Shown here: positions 46,075-54,084 of the stretch, in pieces | How positions within the stretch are numbered: position 1 is the first letter of the stretch | Layout of the letters: each line of letters opens with the position of its first letter | Assembly: GCA_965276665.1 (NCBI GenBank) | Contig: OZ255620.1 | Coordinates: 4,340,001 to 4,404,000, forward strand | From: CAWGJC01 sp965276665 | GTDB lineage: Bacteria > Pseudomonadota > Alphaproteobacteria > Acetobacterales > Acetobacteraceae | Length of the DNA stretch: 64,000 bases | Direction: 5' to 3' | The notes under the pieces: generated by a model | What the model was told of the DNA's origin: nothing | Seen by the model: only the letters and a program-made list of their open reading frames with translations | The model's database searches: none | Position numbers and translations under genes: made by a program

Positions 46075-46941
46075 ATGCCGACCGATAGCTGGATCAACGA
46101 GACCCTCTATCCCGATTGGGGCCAGCGCTTTCGCGTGGCGCGCGAGCTCGCCCGCGTGCGCAGCGATTTTCAGGACATAGCGGTGTTCGAGAGCACCACG
46201 CATGGCCGCGTGATGGTGCTCGACGGTGTCATCCAGATCACCGAGGGCGACGAATTCGTCTATCAGGAGATGCTGGCGCATGTGCCGCTGCTCGCGCATG
46301 GCGCGGCGAAGCGCGTGCTGATCATCGGCGCCGGCGATGGCGGCGTGCTGAAGCGCGTGCTGCAGCACCGCTCGGTCGAGCATGCGGTCATGGTCGAGAT
46401 CGACGGCGAGGTGATCCGGTTGGCGCGCGAGTTCATGCCCGGCATCGCCGGCAATGCCTGGACCGACCAGCGCGCCGAGATCATCGTCGGCGACGGCATC
46501 GACTACGTGCGTCGCGGCGCGGATGCCGCCTTCGACGTGATCATCGTCGACAGCACCGATCCGATCGGTGTCGGCGAAGTGTTGTTCACCGACGAGTTCT
46601 ACGAGAATGCGGCACGGCTGCTCAGTGCGCGCGGCCTGATCGTGAACCAGTGCGGCGTGCCGTTCATGCAGGCCGACGAGCTGCGCGAGACGAGCGCGCG
46701 GCGGCGCCTGTTCTTCCCGCATGTGGGCGCTTATGTCGCTGCGGTGCCGACCTATGTCGGCGGCTTCATGACGCTCGGCGTGGCGGCCAAGACGGCCGGA
46801 TTCGGCTCGCTCGCCCCCGCCGAGATCCGCCAGCGTGCCGAGGCGGCCGGCATTCTCGGCACCACCCAGTACTGGACACCCGAGATTCAAGCCGGCGCCT
46901 TCAACCTGCCGCCCTATATCGCGCGGCATCTGCCGCGCTGA
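46075..46941 (+). CDS. speE: Spermidine synthase
   Basis: Transfers the aminopropyl group from decarboxylated SAM to putrescine; 288 residues. The Rossmann motif reads IIGAGDGGVLKRVLQ (family norm GGGDGG, here one Gly is Ala). The catalytic Asp region is IIVDSTDPIG and substrate contacts lie in VLDGVIQITEGDEFVYQEML. GMPFMQADEL-like and YVGGFMTLGVA segments complete the match. It pairs with speD in a two-gene polyamine unit inserted between flagellar operons. Confidence 0.93.
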   Translation: MPTDSWINETLYPDWGQRFRVARELARVRSDFQDIAVFESTTHGRVMVLDGVIQITEGDEFVYQEMLAHVPLLAHGAAKRVLIIGAGDGGVLKRVLQHRSVEHAVMVEIDGEVIRLAREFMPGIAGNAWTDQRAEIIVGDGIDYVRRGADAAFDVIIVDSTDPIGVGEVLFTDEFYENAARLLSARGLIVNQCGVPFMQADELRETSARRRLFFPHVGAYVAAVPTYVGGFMTLGVAAKTAGFGSLAPAEIRQRAEAAGILGTTQYWTPEIQAGAFNLPPYIARHLPR

Positions 46942-46958
46942 GCCGCGCGGATTGGCAC

Positions 46959-46984
46959 CGCGCCCCGGTCATCGCCGGGGCGCG
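46959..46984 (+). terminator. GC-rich hairpin after speE
   Basis: A perfect 10-bp stem CGCGCCCCGG/CCGGGGCGCG with a 6-nt loop, 18 bp after the speE stop. There is no strong U-run, but the AT-rich end of an adjacent repeat element follows at 46999. Likely 3' end of the spe transcript. Confidence 0.5.
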
Positions 46985-46998
46985 ACTGCCTCCGCGTA

Positions 46999-47142
46999 CT
47001 AGAGTATTTCGAATTAAGAGTATTTAACTTAAGTCGGTGCCGGCCCTCGCCCCCACCCGGCCCCCATCGGTAGTATACTTTCTCTGAGGGCCGGGTGGGG
47101 CGAGGGCCGGCACCGACTCCACCGAAGGTGAAAATGCTCTAG
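46999..47142. repeat. CTAG-ended inverted-repeat element (copy 2)
   Basis: A 144-bp palindromic element. The right end read inward is CTAGAGCATTTTCACCTTCG (47142 downward), the same consensus as the 55-bp element at 16761. The central arms, GTCGGTGCCGGCCCTCGCCC type, pair over about 30 bp with one small bulge around an AT-rich loop. The left tip (CTAGAGTATTTCGAATTAAG) has a duplicated AT-rich segment. The right CTAG provides the TAG stop of fliP. No coding capacity; probably a MITE or REP-like element. Confidence 0.7.
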
Positions 47143-47888
47143 CTGGGCACGAAGCTCTGCACCAGGCTGCCGGAGACCAGCCGCCAGCCATCGATCAGCA
47201 CGAAGAAAATGAGCTTGAACGGCAGCGAGACGGCGCTCGGCGGCAGCATCATCATGCCAAGCGACATCAGAACGCTCGACACCACCATGTCGATCACCAG
47301 GAACGGCAAATAGAGCAGGAACCCCATCTCGAACGCCCGGCGCAGCTCGCCCACCATGAAGGCCGGCACCAGCGCCCGCCACGGCGCCTGCGCAGGCGTC
47401 GTCGGTTCGTCGAGCTTGGCGATGTTGAGGAAGAGCTGCAGGTCGGAACCGCGCACGTTCACCGCCATGAAGCGGCGGAACGGCTCGGCGGCCGCCTGCA
47501 GCCCGTCGATCTCGCCGACCTTGCCCTGGCTCATCGGCAGCAGCCCGGTGTCCCAGGCCTGCTGCATCACCGGCTGCATGACGTGGAAGGTGAGGAACAG
47601 CGCCAGGCCGATCAGCACCATGTTCGGCGGTGTGCCCTGCGCGCCGATCGCCGAGCGCAGCAGGGACAGCACAATGATGATGCGTGTGAAGGCGGTCACC
47701 ATCACGAGCAGGCTCGGTGCGAGCGAAAGCCCGGTGATCAGCGCGGTGAGCTGCACCAGCCGGCTGGTGACGCCCGCCTGCCCCGCCTGACCGAGATCGA
47801 TGCTCACGGCCTGTGCTTGGGCGAGCGCCGGCAACGCGAAACATCCGGCGGCGATCACCGCGAGGAGGGCGAGGCGGCGCGCGGTCAT
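47139..47888 (-). CDS. fliP: Flagellar type III export protein FliP
   Basis: Export-gate membrane protein, 249 residues, with a cleavable signal peptide (ALLAVIAAGCFALPALAQA). FliP signatures: MVTAFTRIIIVLSLLRSAIG, PPNMVLIGLALFLTFHVMQP and FMVGELRRAFEMGFLLYLPF. It forms the core gate with FliQ and FliR, which lie on the opposite strand nearby. Its start overlaps fliO by 4 bp. The TAG stop is part of a CTAG-ended repeat element. Confidence 0.96.
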   Translation of the reverse strand: MTARRLALLAVIAAGCFALPALAQAQAVSIDLGQAGQAGVTSRLVQLTALITGLSLAPSLLVMVTAFTRIIIVLSLLRSAIGAQGTPPNMVLIGLALFLTFHVMQPVMQQAWDTGLLPMSQGKVGEIDGLQAAAEPFRRFMAVNVRGSDLQLFLNIAKLDEPTTPAQAPWRALVPAFMVGELRRAFEMGFLLYLPFLVIDMVVSSVLMSLGMMMLPPSAVSLPFKLIFFVLIDGWRLVSGSLVQSFVPS

Positions 47889-48172
47889 CGGCCGGCTCCC
47901 GGCAGGACGGACTGTCCGTCCGGCAGCCAGCCGAGGGTGACGTCCGCCGGCCCGCCGGTCATCACCAGCACTTCCCGCCCGTCGCAGCTCAGCAGATGCA
48001 GGCGCCGCCGCTGATCGACCGCGATTGCCTCGACAAGGCGGAGCCGGCGTGCGGGCCCGACCCCCGGACGCCAGCCGGCGAGCCGGACCGCCCGGCCGCC
48101 GAGCACGACGATGGCGAGCACCGCGGCGAGAGCGGCGATGCCGGTGAGGAAGGGGGTGATCGTCTGGATCAT
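47885..48172 (-). CDS. fliO: Flagellar biosynthesis protein FliO
   Basis: 95 residues. One membrane span (FLTGIAALAAVLAIVVLGG) then a small cytoplasmic beta domain (RLRLVEAIAVDQRRRLHLLS, REVLVMTGGPADVTLGWLP), the standard FliO architecture. It assists FliP assembly. Small size and overlap with fliP support the assignment despite weak sequence conservation of the family. Confidence 0.88.
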   Translation of the reverse strand: MIQTITPFLTGIAALAAVLAIVVLGGRAVRLAGWRPGVGPARRLRLVEAIAVDQRRRLHLLSCDGREVLVMTGGPADVTLGWLPDGQSVLPGAGR

Positions 48173-48211
48173 CGGAGCGGCCTTTTGCCGTTGATGAGGG
48201 GAGCCGGCCGT

Positions 48212-48484
48212 TCAGGCCGGTGGGCGGAGCGCGCGCCCGAGCGCCTCGAGGCGCTCGGCGAGCGCGATCAGTTCGGGGCGGAAGAGGCGGCCCGATTCCG
48301 CCGGCAGGTCGAGCGCATAGGCGCAGAGCCGGCCGATCTCATTGTCGAGCCCCGCGAGATCGAGCCGCCTGCGGGATTCGGCCAGCGCCGTCGCGGCGGC
48401 GAGCGCGCCGACAAGCCCGGCCGCGGACGCGCGCAGGGCGGCGAGCCGGGAAGCGGTATCGTCGGGGAAGGATGGCGGTGTCAT
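48212..48484 (-). CDS. Hypothetical small helical protein in flagellar locus
   Basis: 90 residues from ATG 48484 (a TTG at 48496 is also possible). The sequence is almost wholly helical and alanine/leucine/arginine-rich (RLAALRASAAGLVGALAAAT, FRPELIALAERLEALGRAL). I do not recognise the family. It lies upstream of fliO on the same strand, 39 bp away, and is divergent from flgB. The size and helical character would suit an export chaperone such as FlgN/FliT-like proteins, but there is no sequence evidence for that. Confidence 0.5.
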   Translation of the reverse strand: MTPPSFPDDTASRLAALRASAAGLVGALAAATALAESRRRLDLAGLDNEIGRLCAYALDLPAESGRLFRPELIALAERLEALGRALRPPA

Positions 48485-48508
48485 CCCGCGTATCAAGCAC
48501 GCGGATGG

Positions 48509-48558
48509 TTAACCAAAGCTTGCGATCAAGCCGGCGCGGCGCATTCCGCGCGTTAACC
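48509..48558. promoter_or_regulatory. Two TTAACC half-sites in the fliO-side/flgB divergent region
   Basis: TTAACC occurs at 48509-48514 and 48553-48558, 44 bp apart, in the 107-bp gap before flgB. The same hexamer stands before fliL. CtrA-type control of flagellar genes would give such sites, but neither is a full TTAA-N7-TTAA match. Confidence 0.3.
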
Positions 48559-48591
48559 TTCTGGAAAGTCACGCGGCATATCCTGCCGGGC

Positions 48592-48993
48592 ATGGACATC
48601 AGCGATATCGGGCTGTTCCGTCTCGCCGAGCGCCGCCTGGCCTGGTCGGATCAGCGCCAGCAGGTGCTCGCGCAGAACGTGGCGAACGCCAATACGCCGG
48701 GCTATCAGCCGCGCGACCTCGCGCCGTTCGCGCAATCTCTCATGCAGGCGAGTTTCGCGGTCGCCTCTGCTCCGGCGCAGACCGAGCCCGGCCACATGGC
48801 CGGCACGATTTCTCCGAATGCTGCCATGCTCGATACCAGCCGCCGCCCCGATGCCCGCGCGCCGGACGGCAATGCGGTGTCGCTGCAGGACGAGCTCACC
48901 AAGGTTGCCGAGACCGACAACCTGCATGAATTCACCCTCAACCTGTACCACACCTATCTCGGCATGTTCAGCACAGCACTCGGGAAAGGCTGA
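48592..48993 (+). CDS. flgB: Flagellar proximal rod protein FlgB
   Basis: 133 residues. The rod motif is seen as QQVLAQNVANANTPGYQPRD. The conserved C-terminus reads TDNLHEFTLNLYHTYLGMFS. It is exported without a signal peptide. It begins a plus-strand run flgB-flgC-fliE-fliQ-fliR-flhB with gaps of a few bases or overlaps, apart from 52 bp before fliQ. Confidence 0.94.
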   Translation: MDISDIGLFRLAERRLAWSDQRQQVLAQNVANANTPGYQPRDLAPFAQSLMQASFAVASAPAQTEPGHMAGTISPNAAMLDTSRRPDARAPDGNAVSLQDELTKVAETDNLHEFTLNLYHTYLGMFSTALGKG

Positions 48994-48998
48994 CCGGC

Positions 48999-49406
48999 AT
49001 GGACGTCACGCAGGCCCTGGCGATTTCCGCTCGCGGCATGGAGGCGCAGAGCACGCGGCTGCGCGTCATCGCGGAAAATCTCGCCAATGCCGACACCACC
49101 GGCTCCACTCCCGGTGCGGACGCTTATCGGCGCAAGACGATCACCTTCGAGAACCGCATGGACGCGGCACTCGGCGAGAGCACCGTGCAGGTGAAATCGA
49201 TCGACCGCGACCAGAGCGACCTGCCGCTGAAATACGACCCGTCGCATCCCGCCGCAAATGCGGACGGGTATGTGAAGACGCCGAACGTCAACAGCTTCAC
49301 CGAACTCATGGACATGCGCGAGGCGGAGCGTTCCTACAGCGCCAATCTGAACGTCATGCAGGTCACTCGCGGCATGCTGACGCGCACCATCGAGATGCTG
49401 AAATGA
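48999..49406 (+). CDS. flgC: Flagellar proximal rod protein FlgC
   Basis: 135 residues, full length. LAISARGMEAQSTRLRVIAE and NLANADTTGSTPGADAYRRK form the rod motif with the FlgC-type insertion. The C-terminal signature is YVKTPNVNSFTELMDMREAE followed by RSYSANLNVM. It starts 5 bp after flgB, and its stop overlaps the fliE start (ATGA). Confidence 0.95.
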   Translation: MDVTQALAISARGMEAQSTRLRVIAENLANADTTGSTPGADAYRRKTITFENRMDAALGESTVQVKSIDRDQSDLPLKYDPSHPAANADGYVKTPNVNSFTELMDMREAERSYSANLNVMQVTRGMLTRTIEMLK

Positions 49407-49732
49407 CCACCACCCCGACGCTCACCATCACCCCTGCCGGAGTAAGCCCCTCCTCGGCGGCGAACGCCTACGGGCTCGTCGACAGCGGCGCGGCTGCGGG
49501 ATCCGCAGGCGATGCCGGCGGTTTCGGCAATTTGCTGCAGCGCGCGATGCAGGGCGTGGTCGATGCCGGACACAATGCGGACGCGCAGTCGATGCAGGCG
49601 CTCTCCGGCGGCGGCAATCTCACCGATGTCGTCACCGCGGTCTCGCAGGCGCAGCTCGCCTTGCAGACGACGACCGCGGTGCGCGACCGGGTGGTGCAGG
49701 CGTACCAGGAGATCATGCGCATGTCCATCTGA
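49403..49732 (+). CDS. fliE: Flagellar hook-basal body complex protein FliE
   Basis: 109 residues from the ATG overlapping flgC. The N-terminal half is variable and Ala/Gly/Ser-rich. The C-terminal helices match FliE: LTDVVTAVSQAQLALQTTTA and VRDRVVQAYQEIMRMSI. FliE links the MS ring to the rod. Position between flgC and fliQ is canonical. Confidence 0.92.
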   Translation: MTTTPTLTITPAGVSPSSAANAYGLVDSGAAAGSAGDAGGFGNLLQRAMQGVVDAGHNADAQSMQALSGGGNLTDVVTAVSQAQLALQTTTAVRDRVVQAYQEIMRMSI

Positions 49733-49784
49733 CATGGATCGCGCAAAAGATTGACGCAACGGCGCCAAAATGGCGGAGGTAGAG

Positions 49785-50057
49785 ATGCAGACCGGAGACG
49801 TGGCGACGACGCTGCACGAGATGCTGCTCGTCATGCTGAAACTGGGCGGGCCGCCGCTGATGGTGGCGCTCGTGGTAGGCCTCGTCATCTCGCTCGTGCA
49901 GGCGGTGACGCAGATCACAGAGCAATCGCTGCTCTTCGTGCCCAAGGTGATCGCGGTCTGCGGCACGATCGCGCTGCTCGGCGCCTTCATGTTCGGCGCC
50001 CTGTCGGATTTCTCGACCCATCTGTTCGACCGCCTGGTCGCCATTGGCGGCTCGTGA
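49785..50057 (+). CDS. fliQ: Flagellar export protein FliQ
   Basis: 90 residues, two membrane spans. ATG 49785 is preferred over 49770 because GGAGG lies 6 nt upstream and the length then fits the family (about 89 aa). Characteristic segments: LVVGLVISLVQAVTQITEQS and LLFVPKVIAVCGTIALLG. Part of the FliPQR export gate. Confidence 0.93.
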   Translation: MQTGDVATTLHEMLLVMLKLGGPPLMVALVVGLVISLVQAVTQITEQSLLFVPKVIAVCGTIALLGAFMFGALSDFSTHLFDRLVAIGGS

Positions 50058-50064
50058 GCCGCCG

Positions 50065-50844
50065 ATGAGCGGCGCGGATGCGCAATTCCTCGCGGCGCTG
50101 CCGGTCTGGGCCTTCGGCTTCGGTCTCGTGCTGGCGCGCGTGGGGGCGGCGGTGATGCTGATGCCCGGGCTCGGCGAGGCGGAACCGCCGGCGATGCTGC
50201 GCGCCGGCCTCGCGCTCGCCATCACCATCCTGCTCCTGCCGCTCGTGCAGCCCTTGCTGCCGAGCGCGCCGCAGGACGTCTGGGCCGCCGCCGGCATGGT
50301 CGCGGCGGAGCTGCTCGCCGGCCTGTTCCTGGGCTGGCTCGCGCGGCTGGTGGCGCTCTCCCTGCCGATCGCCGGGCAGGTGATCTCCTACATGATCGGG
50401 CTGTCGAACGTTTTGCAGCCGGATGCGACCTTCGGCGCGGAAGGCACCGCGGTCTCCCGGCTGTTCGGGCTGGTGGCGCCGGTGATCCTGCTGGGCGGCG
50501 GCCTTTATGCGCTCCCGCTCTCGGCGCTCGCCAACAGCTACGACGTGCTGAAGCCGGGCGTCATCCTGCCGTCGGGCGACACCGCGGCGACCGTCGTCGC
50601 GGCGGTGGCCCATTCCTTCGGTCTTGCGCTGAGACTCGCCTCGCCATTCGTGTTCGCGAGCATGCTCTGGCAGGTCGCTTGCGGGTTGATCGCGCGGATG
50701 GTGCCGCACGTGCAGGTTTATTCGGTGGCGCAGCCGGCGCAGATCCTCGGCGGCCTTGCGCTGCTCGCGGCGATCGGCGTCGGCATGCTGGATAGCTGGA
50801 GCGAGGCGGCGCGGAGCGCACTTTCCATGCTGCCGGGGTTGTAA
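50065..50844 (+). CDS. fliR: Flagellar export protein FliR
   Basis: 259 residues, polytopic membrane protein. ATG 50065 follows fliQ by 7 bp. FliR features: RVGAAVMLMPGLGEAEPPAM, AGQVISYMIGLSNVLQPDAT and the SPFVFASMLWQVACGLIARM segment. It is followed 3 bp later by flhB. The assignment is firm. Confidence 0.94.
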   Translation: MSGADAQFLAALPVWAFGFGLVLARVGAAVMLMPGLGEAEPPAMLRAGLALAITILLLPLVQPLLPSAPQDVWAAAGMVAAELLAGLFLGWLARLVALSLPIAGQVISYMIGLSNVLQPDATFGAEGTAVSRLFGLVAPVILLGGGLYALPLSALANSYDVLKPGVILPSGDTAATVVAAVAHSFGLALRLASPFVFASMLWQVACGLIARMVPHVQVYSVAQPAQILGGLALLAAIGVGMLDSWSEAARSALSMLPGL

Positions 50845-50847
50845 CCG

Positions 50848-51915
50848 ATGGCGGGGGACGGCGACCAGGAAGACCGGACGGAAGCTGCAACCGCGCATCA
50901 CCTCGCGCAGGCGCGGGAAGCAGGCGACATCCCGCTCTCGCGCGATCTGGCCTCGCTCGCCGGGTTGGGCGCGGCGGCGCTGGTGCTCGACATGGTGGTG
51001 CCGTCGGCGACGCACGAGCTCGCCCGCCACCTCGCCGCGGTGGTGGAACATGCCGGTCAGTGGCAGGGCGACGGGCTGGTGCCCGGCGCGCTCGGCTTCC
51101 TGCTGCCCTCGATGCTGATGCTGGTCGGTCCCATCGCGCTCGCGGTCGTGGTGGGCGGCGTGGGCGCGGTGCTGCTGCAGAGCGGCTTCGGCATGCGCAG
51201 CAGCGCGCTGCTGCCCGATCTCTCGCGGCTCGATCCGCGGCAGGGGTTGAAGCGGGTGATCGGGCTCGACAATCTGGTTGAGGCGGGCAAGTCCGTCCTC
51301 AAGATCGGGCTGCTGTCGTTGATCGTCTATCGCAGCCTCGCCGATGCGCTGCCGCTGCTGCGGAAGATGATGATGTGGCGTACCGAGGCGATGCTCGACC
51401 AGGCGACCCGCAGCATCCTGCATCTGGTGATGATGCTGATCGCCGTGCAGGCGGTGCTCGCTGGACTCGACTATCTCTGGGTTCGGCTGCGCTATTCGAA
51501 GCGGCACCGCATGAGCCGCGAGGACGTCAAGCAGGAACGCAAGGAGCAGGACGGCGACCCCCACATCAAGGCCCGGCTGAGGCAGTTGCGAATGATGAAA
51601 TCACGCAAGCGGATGATGGCGGCGGTGCCGAAAGCGACCGTGGTGGTCACCAACCCGACCCATTACGCGATCGCGCTCGCCTATGACCGCAATTCGAGCG
51701 CCGCACCCAAGGTGGTGGCGAAGGGCGTCGACGAGGTGGCGGCCCGCATCCGCGAGCTCGCGCGCGCGAGCGGCGTGCCGCTTTTTCCCAATCCGCCGCT
51801 GGCGCGTGCGCTCTACGCGGTGCCGGTCGACGGCGAGATTCCGGCCGAGCATTTCAAGGCGGTCGCCGAGATCATCGCCTATGTCTGGCGTCTCGGCCAA
51901 CGCCGTGCGGCCTGA
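50848..51915 (+). CDS. flhB: Flagellar export switch protein FlhB
   Basis: 355 residues. The N-terminus EDRTEAATAHHLAQAREAGD is typical, four membrane spans follow, and the cytoplasmic domain has the self-cleaving NPTH motif in VVVTNPTHYAIALAYD (Asn near residue 268). Cleavage there switches export from rod/hook to filament substrates. Last gene of the flgB run; recA follows after a 178-bp region holding a LexA box. Confidence 0.95.
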   Translation: MAGDGDQEDRTEAATAHHLAQAREAGDIPLSRDLASLAGLGAAALVLDMVVPSATHELARHLAAVVEHAGQWQGDGLVPGALGFLLPSMLMLVGPIALAVVVGGVGAVLLQSGFGMRSSALLPDLSRLDPRQGLKRVIGLDNLVEAGKSVLKIGLLSLIVYRSLADALPLLRKMMMWRTEAMLDQATRSILHLVMMLIAVQAVLAGLDYLWVRLRYSKRHRMSREDVKQERKEQDGDPHIKARLRQLRMMKSRKRMMAAVPKATVVVTNPTHYAIALAYDRNSSAAPKVVAKGVDEVAARIRELARASGVPLFPNPPLARALYAVPVDGEIPAEHFKAVAEIIAYVWRLGQRRAA

Positions 51916-51941
51916 GGCGCCGGCACCTTCGAGAGGGTGAT

Positions 51942-51956
51942 GTTCGCAAAATGTTC
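51942..51956 (+). promoter_or_regulatory. LexA (SOS) box upstream of recA
   Basis: GTTC GCAAAAT GTTC is an exact match to the alphaproteobacterial LexA operator GTTC-N7-GTTC. It lies 138 bp before the recA ATG. TTGCTC begins one base after the box (51957-51962) and, with a 17-bp spacer, CATAGG could serve as a weak -10, so LexA would cover the promoter. Confidence 0.75.
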
Positions 51957-52093
51957 TTGCTCAGCCCGCGGAGTTGTTCCATAGGAGTGCGGCAGACTGA
52001 CAAGCGCGTGTTGCCGGTTGCGGGGCTTCTCCGCGCTGTGGGACAGTCGGTTAGGCCTATGTCGGCGAATCCGGGCCGCGAGAGGAACCGCAT

Positions 52094-53134
52094 ATGGACA
52101 AGAACAAGGCGCTGGATGCCGCGCTCGGGCAGATCGAGCGGGCTTTCGGCAAGGGATCGATCATGCGCATGGGCGCGCGCGCCGGCGACGAGGCGGTGGA
52201 GGTGATCTCCTCCGGCTCGATCGGCCTTGATCTCGCGCTGGGCATAGGCGGTCTGCCGAAGGGCCGAATCCTCGAGATTTATGGGCCGGAAAGTTCGGGC
52301 AAGACCACGCTTGCGTTGCACGCCATCGCACAGGCGCAGAAGCGCGGCGGCACCTGCGCGTTCCTCGATGCGGAGCACGCGCTCGACCCCGGCTATGCGC
52401 GCAAGCTCGGCGTCGATGTCGACAATCTTTTGATCAGCCAGCCGGATGCCGGCGAGCAGGCGCTCGAGATCGCGGACACGCTGGTGCGGTCCGGCGCGAT
52501 CGACGTGCTGGTGGTAGACAGCGTCGCCGCGCTGGTGCCGCGCGCTGAGCTCGAAGGCGAGATGGGGGACACTCATGTCGGCCTGCATGCGCGGCTGATG
52601 AGCCAGGCGCTCCGCAAGATCACCGGCAGCGTCTCGCGCAGCAACACGATGCTGATCTTCCTCAACCAGATCCGGTTGAAGATCGGCGTGATGTTCGGCA
52701 ACCCCGAGACCACGACCGGCGGCAATGCGCTAAAATTCTATGCCTCCGTCCGGCTCGACATCCGCCGCATCGGCGCGATCAAGGACCGCGAGAACGTGAT
52801 CGGCAACCAGACGCGGGTGAAGGTGGTGAAGAACAAAATGGCCCCGCCATTCCGTGAGGTCGAGTTTGACATCATGTATGGGGAGGGGATCAGCAAGGTC
52901 GGAGAGCTGATCGATCTCGGCGTGAAGGCCGGAATCGTCGAGAAATCCGGCGCCTGGTTCAGCCATGACAGCCAGCGCATCGGCCAGGGGCGGGAGAACG
53001 CCAAGCAATTTCTCCGCGACCATCCGGAGATCGCCGAAGCGATCGAGCGCCGCATCCGCGAGCAGGCCGGGCTGGTCGCCGGTACGTTGATGATCGGCTC
53101 GCCCGAGGAGGATGAAGTCGAGGCTGCTGACTGA
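52094..53134 (+). CDS. recA: Recombinase RecA
   Basis: DNA strand-exchange protein and LexA co-protease; 346 residues. The Walker A motif is GPESSGKTTLALHA (about residue 66), and ALDPGYARKLGVD and VDSVAALVPRAELEGEMGD are RecA hallmarks. L2-loop residues (FGNPETTTGGNALKFYASVR) are intact. Preceded by an SOS operator. It begins a plus-strand stretch of unrelated housekeeping and stress genes. Confidence 0.98.
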   Translation: MDKNKALDAALGQIERAFGKGSIMRMGARAGDEAVEVISSGSIGLDLALGIGGLPKGRILEIYGPESSGKTTLALHAIAQAQKRGGTCAFLDAEHALDPGYARKLGVDVDNLLISQPDAGEQALEIADTLVRSGAIDVLVVDSVAALVPRAELEGEMGDTHVGLHARLMSQALRKITGSVSRSNTMLIFLNQIRLKIGVMFGNPETTTGGNALKFYASVRLDIRRIGAIKDRENVIGNQTRVKVVKNKMAPPFREVEFDIMYGEGISKVGELIDLGVKAGIVEKSGAWFSHDSQRIGQGRENAKQFLRDHPEIAEAIERRIREQAGLVAGTLMIGSPEEDEVEAAD

Positions 53135-53152
53135 CGGGTAGACCCGGAGCGT

Positions 53153-53264
53153 TGCCCCCGCTGGACCGAAAGGCCTGGCCCGCTACGGCGCTTCGCGCGG
53201 AGCGCCAAACGGGTCTGGGGCCTCCCGGCCCCAGCGGGGTCCAGGGGCGGCGCCCCGGCCTTCC
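53153..53264. repeat. REP-like GC-rich dispersed repeat (copy C)
   Basis: A GC-rich palindromic segment between recA and the GST gene. It shares the 19-bp core GGCGCTTCGCGCGGAGCGC with copy B (34013-34031) and the outer CCCCGCTGG/CCAGCGGGG and GGCCTTCC motifs. It may end recA transcription. Confidence 0.6.
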
Positions 53265-53354
53265 TATCCCGAAGGTTGTGTTTCCCCGCCGGATTGCCTG
53301 TGATGCCCCCGAGCGCGGCGGCTCGTGCCGCGGTTTGGCGACCGGAGAGCCATT

Positions 53355-54080
53355 ATGATCGACCTGCATTACTGGCCCACGCCCAATGGCAAGAAGGTCA
53401 CGATCCTGCTCGAGGAACTCGGGATCGACTATAACATCGTGCCATGCGATATCGGCCGCGGCGATCAGTTCGGCGACGGGTTCCTCAAGATGAACCCGAA
53501 TCATCGCATGCCGGTGATGGTCGATCATGCGCCCACCGGTGGCGGCGCGCCGATCACCGTCTTCGAGTCGGGCGCGATCATGTTCTACCTGGCCGAGAAG
53601 GCCGGGAAGTACTGGCCGCAGGACCTCCACCTGAAATACGAGGTCATGCAGTGGGTGATTTGGCAAATGGCCAATCAGGGTCCGAAGCTCGGAGAATGCG
53701 GGCATTTCCGCCGGCTCGGCGACAAGCAGGGCGATCAATCCTATGCGGTGCGGCGCTTCACCGACGAGGCGAACCGGCTTTATGGCGTGCTGAACAACCG
53801 CCTCCATGACCGGAAATACCTGGCCGGCGAGACGTATACGATCGCCGACATGATCGCCTATCCCTGGACAGTGAACTGGCAGATGCAGGGGCAGGACATC
53901 GGCGAGTTTCCGTATTTCGCCCGCTGGTTCGATGAGTTGAGCACGCGCCCGGCGGTGCAGCGGGGCCTGGCGGTTGGCAAAGATCTGTCGACCGATCCCG
54001 CCACCCTGTCGGCGCAGGAGCAGGAGCGGCGTGCCAAGCTGCTCTACAACCAGCGCGCCCGTCCGGTTCCGGCGGCCTGA
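53355..54080 (+). CDS. Glutathione S-transferase family protein
   Basis: 241 residues. The N-terminal thioredoxin-like domain begins DLHYWPTPNGKKVTILLEEL and has the glutathione-contacting ITVFESGAIMFYLAEKAGKY segment. The helical C-terminal domain has YLAGETYTIADMIAYPWTVN, the N-capping box typical of GSTs. The T-P-N-G-K-K active-site start is typical of the Nu/YfcG-YghU-like group, which shows disulfide-bond oxidoreductase activity. Substrate unknown. Confidence 0.9.
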   Translation: MIDLHYWPTPNGKKVTILLEELGIDYNIVPCDIGRGDQFGDGFLKMNPNHRMPVMVDHAPTGGGAPITVFESGAIMFYLAEKAGKYWPQDLHLKYEVMQWVIWQMANQGPKLGECGHFRRLGDKQGDQSYAVRRFTDEANRLYGVLNNRLHDRKYLAGETYTIADMIAYPWTVNWQMQGQDIGEFPYFARWFDELSTRPAVQRGLAVGKDLSTDPATLSAQEQERRAKLLYNQRARPVPAA

Positions 54081-54084
54081 GCCG

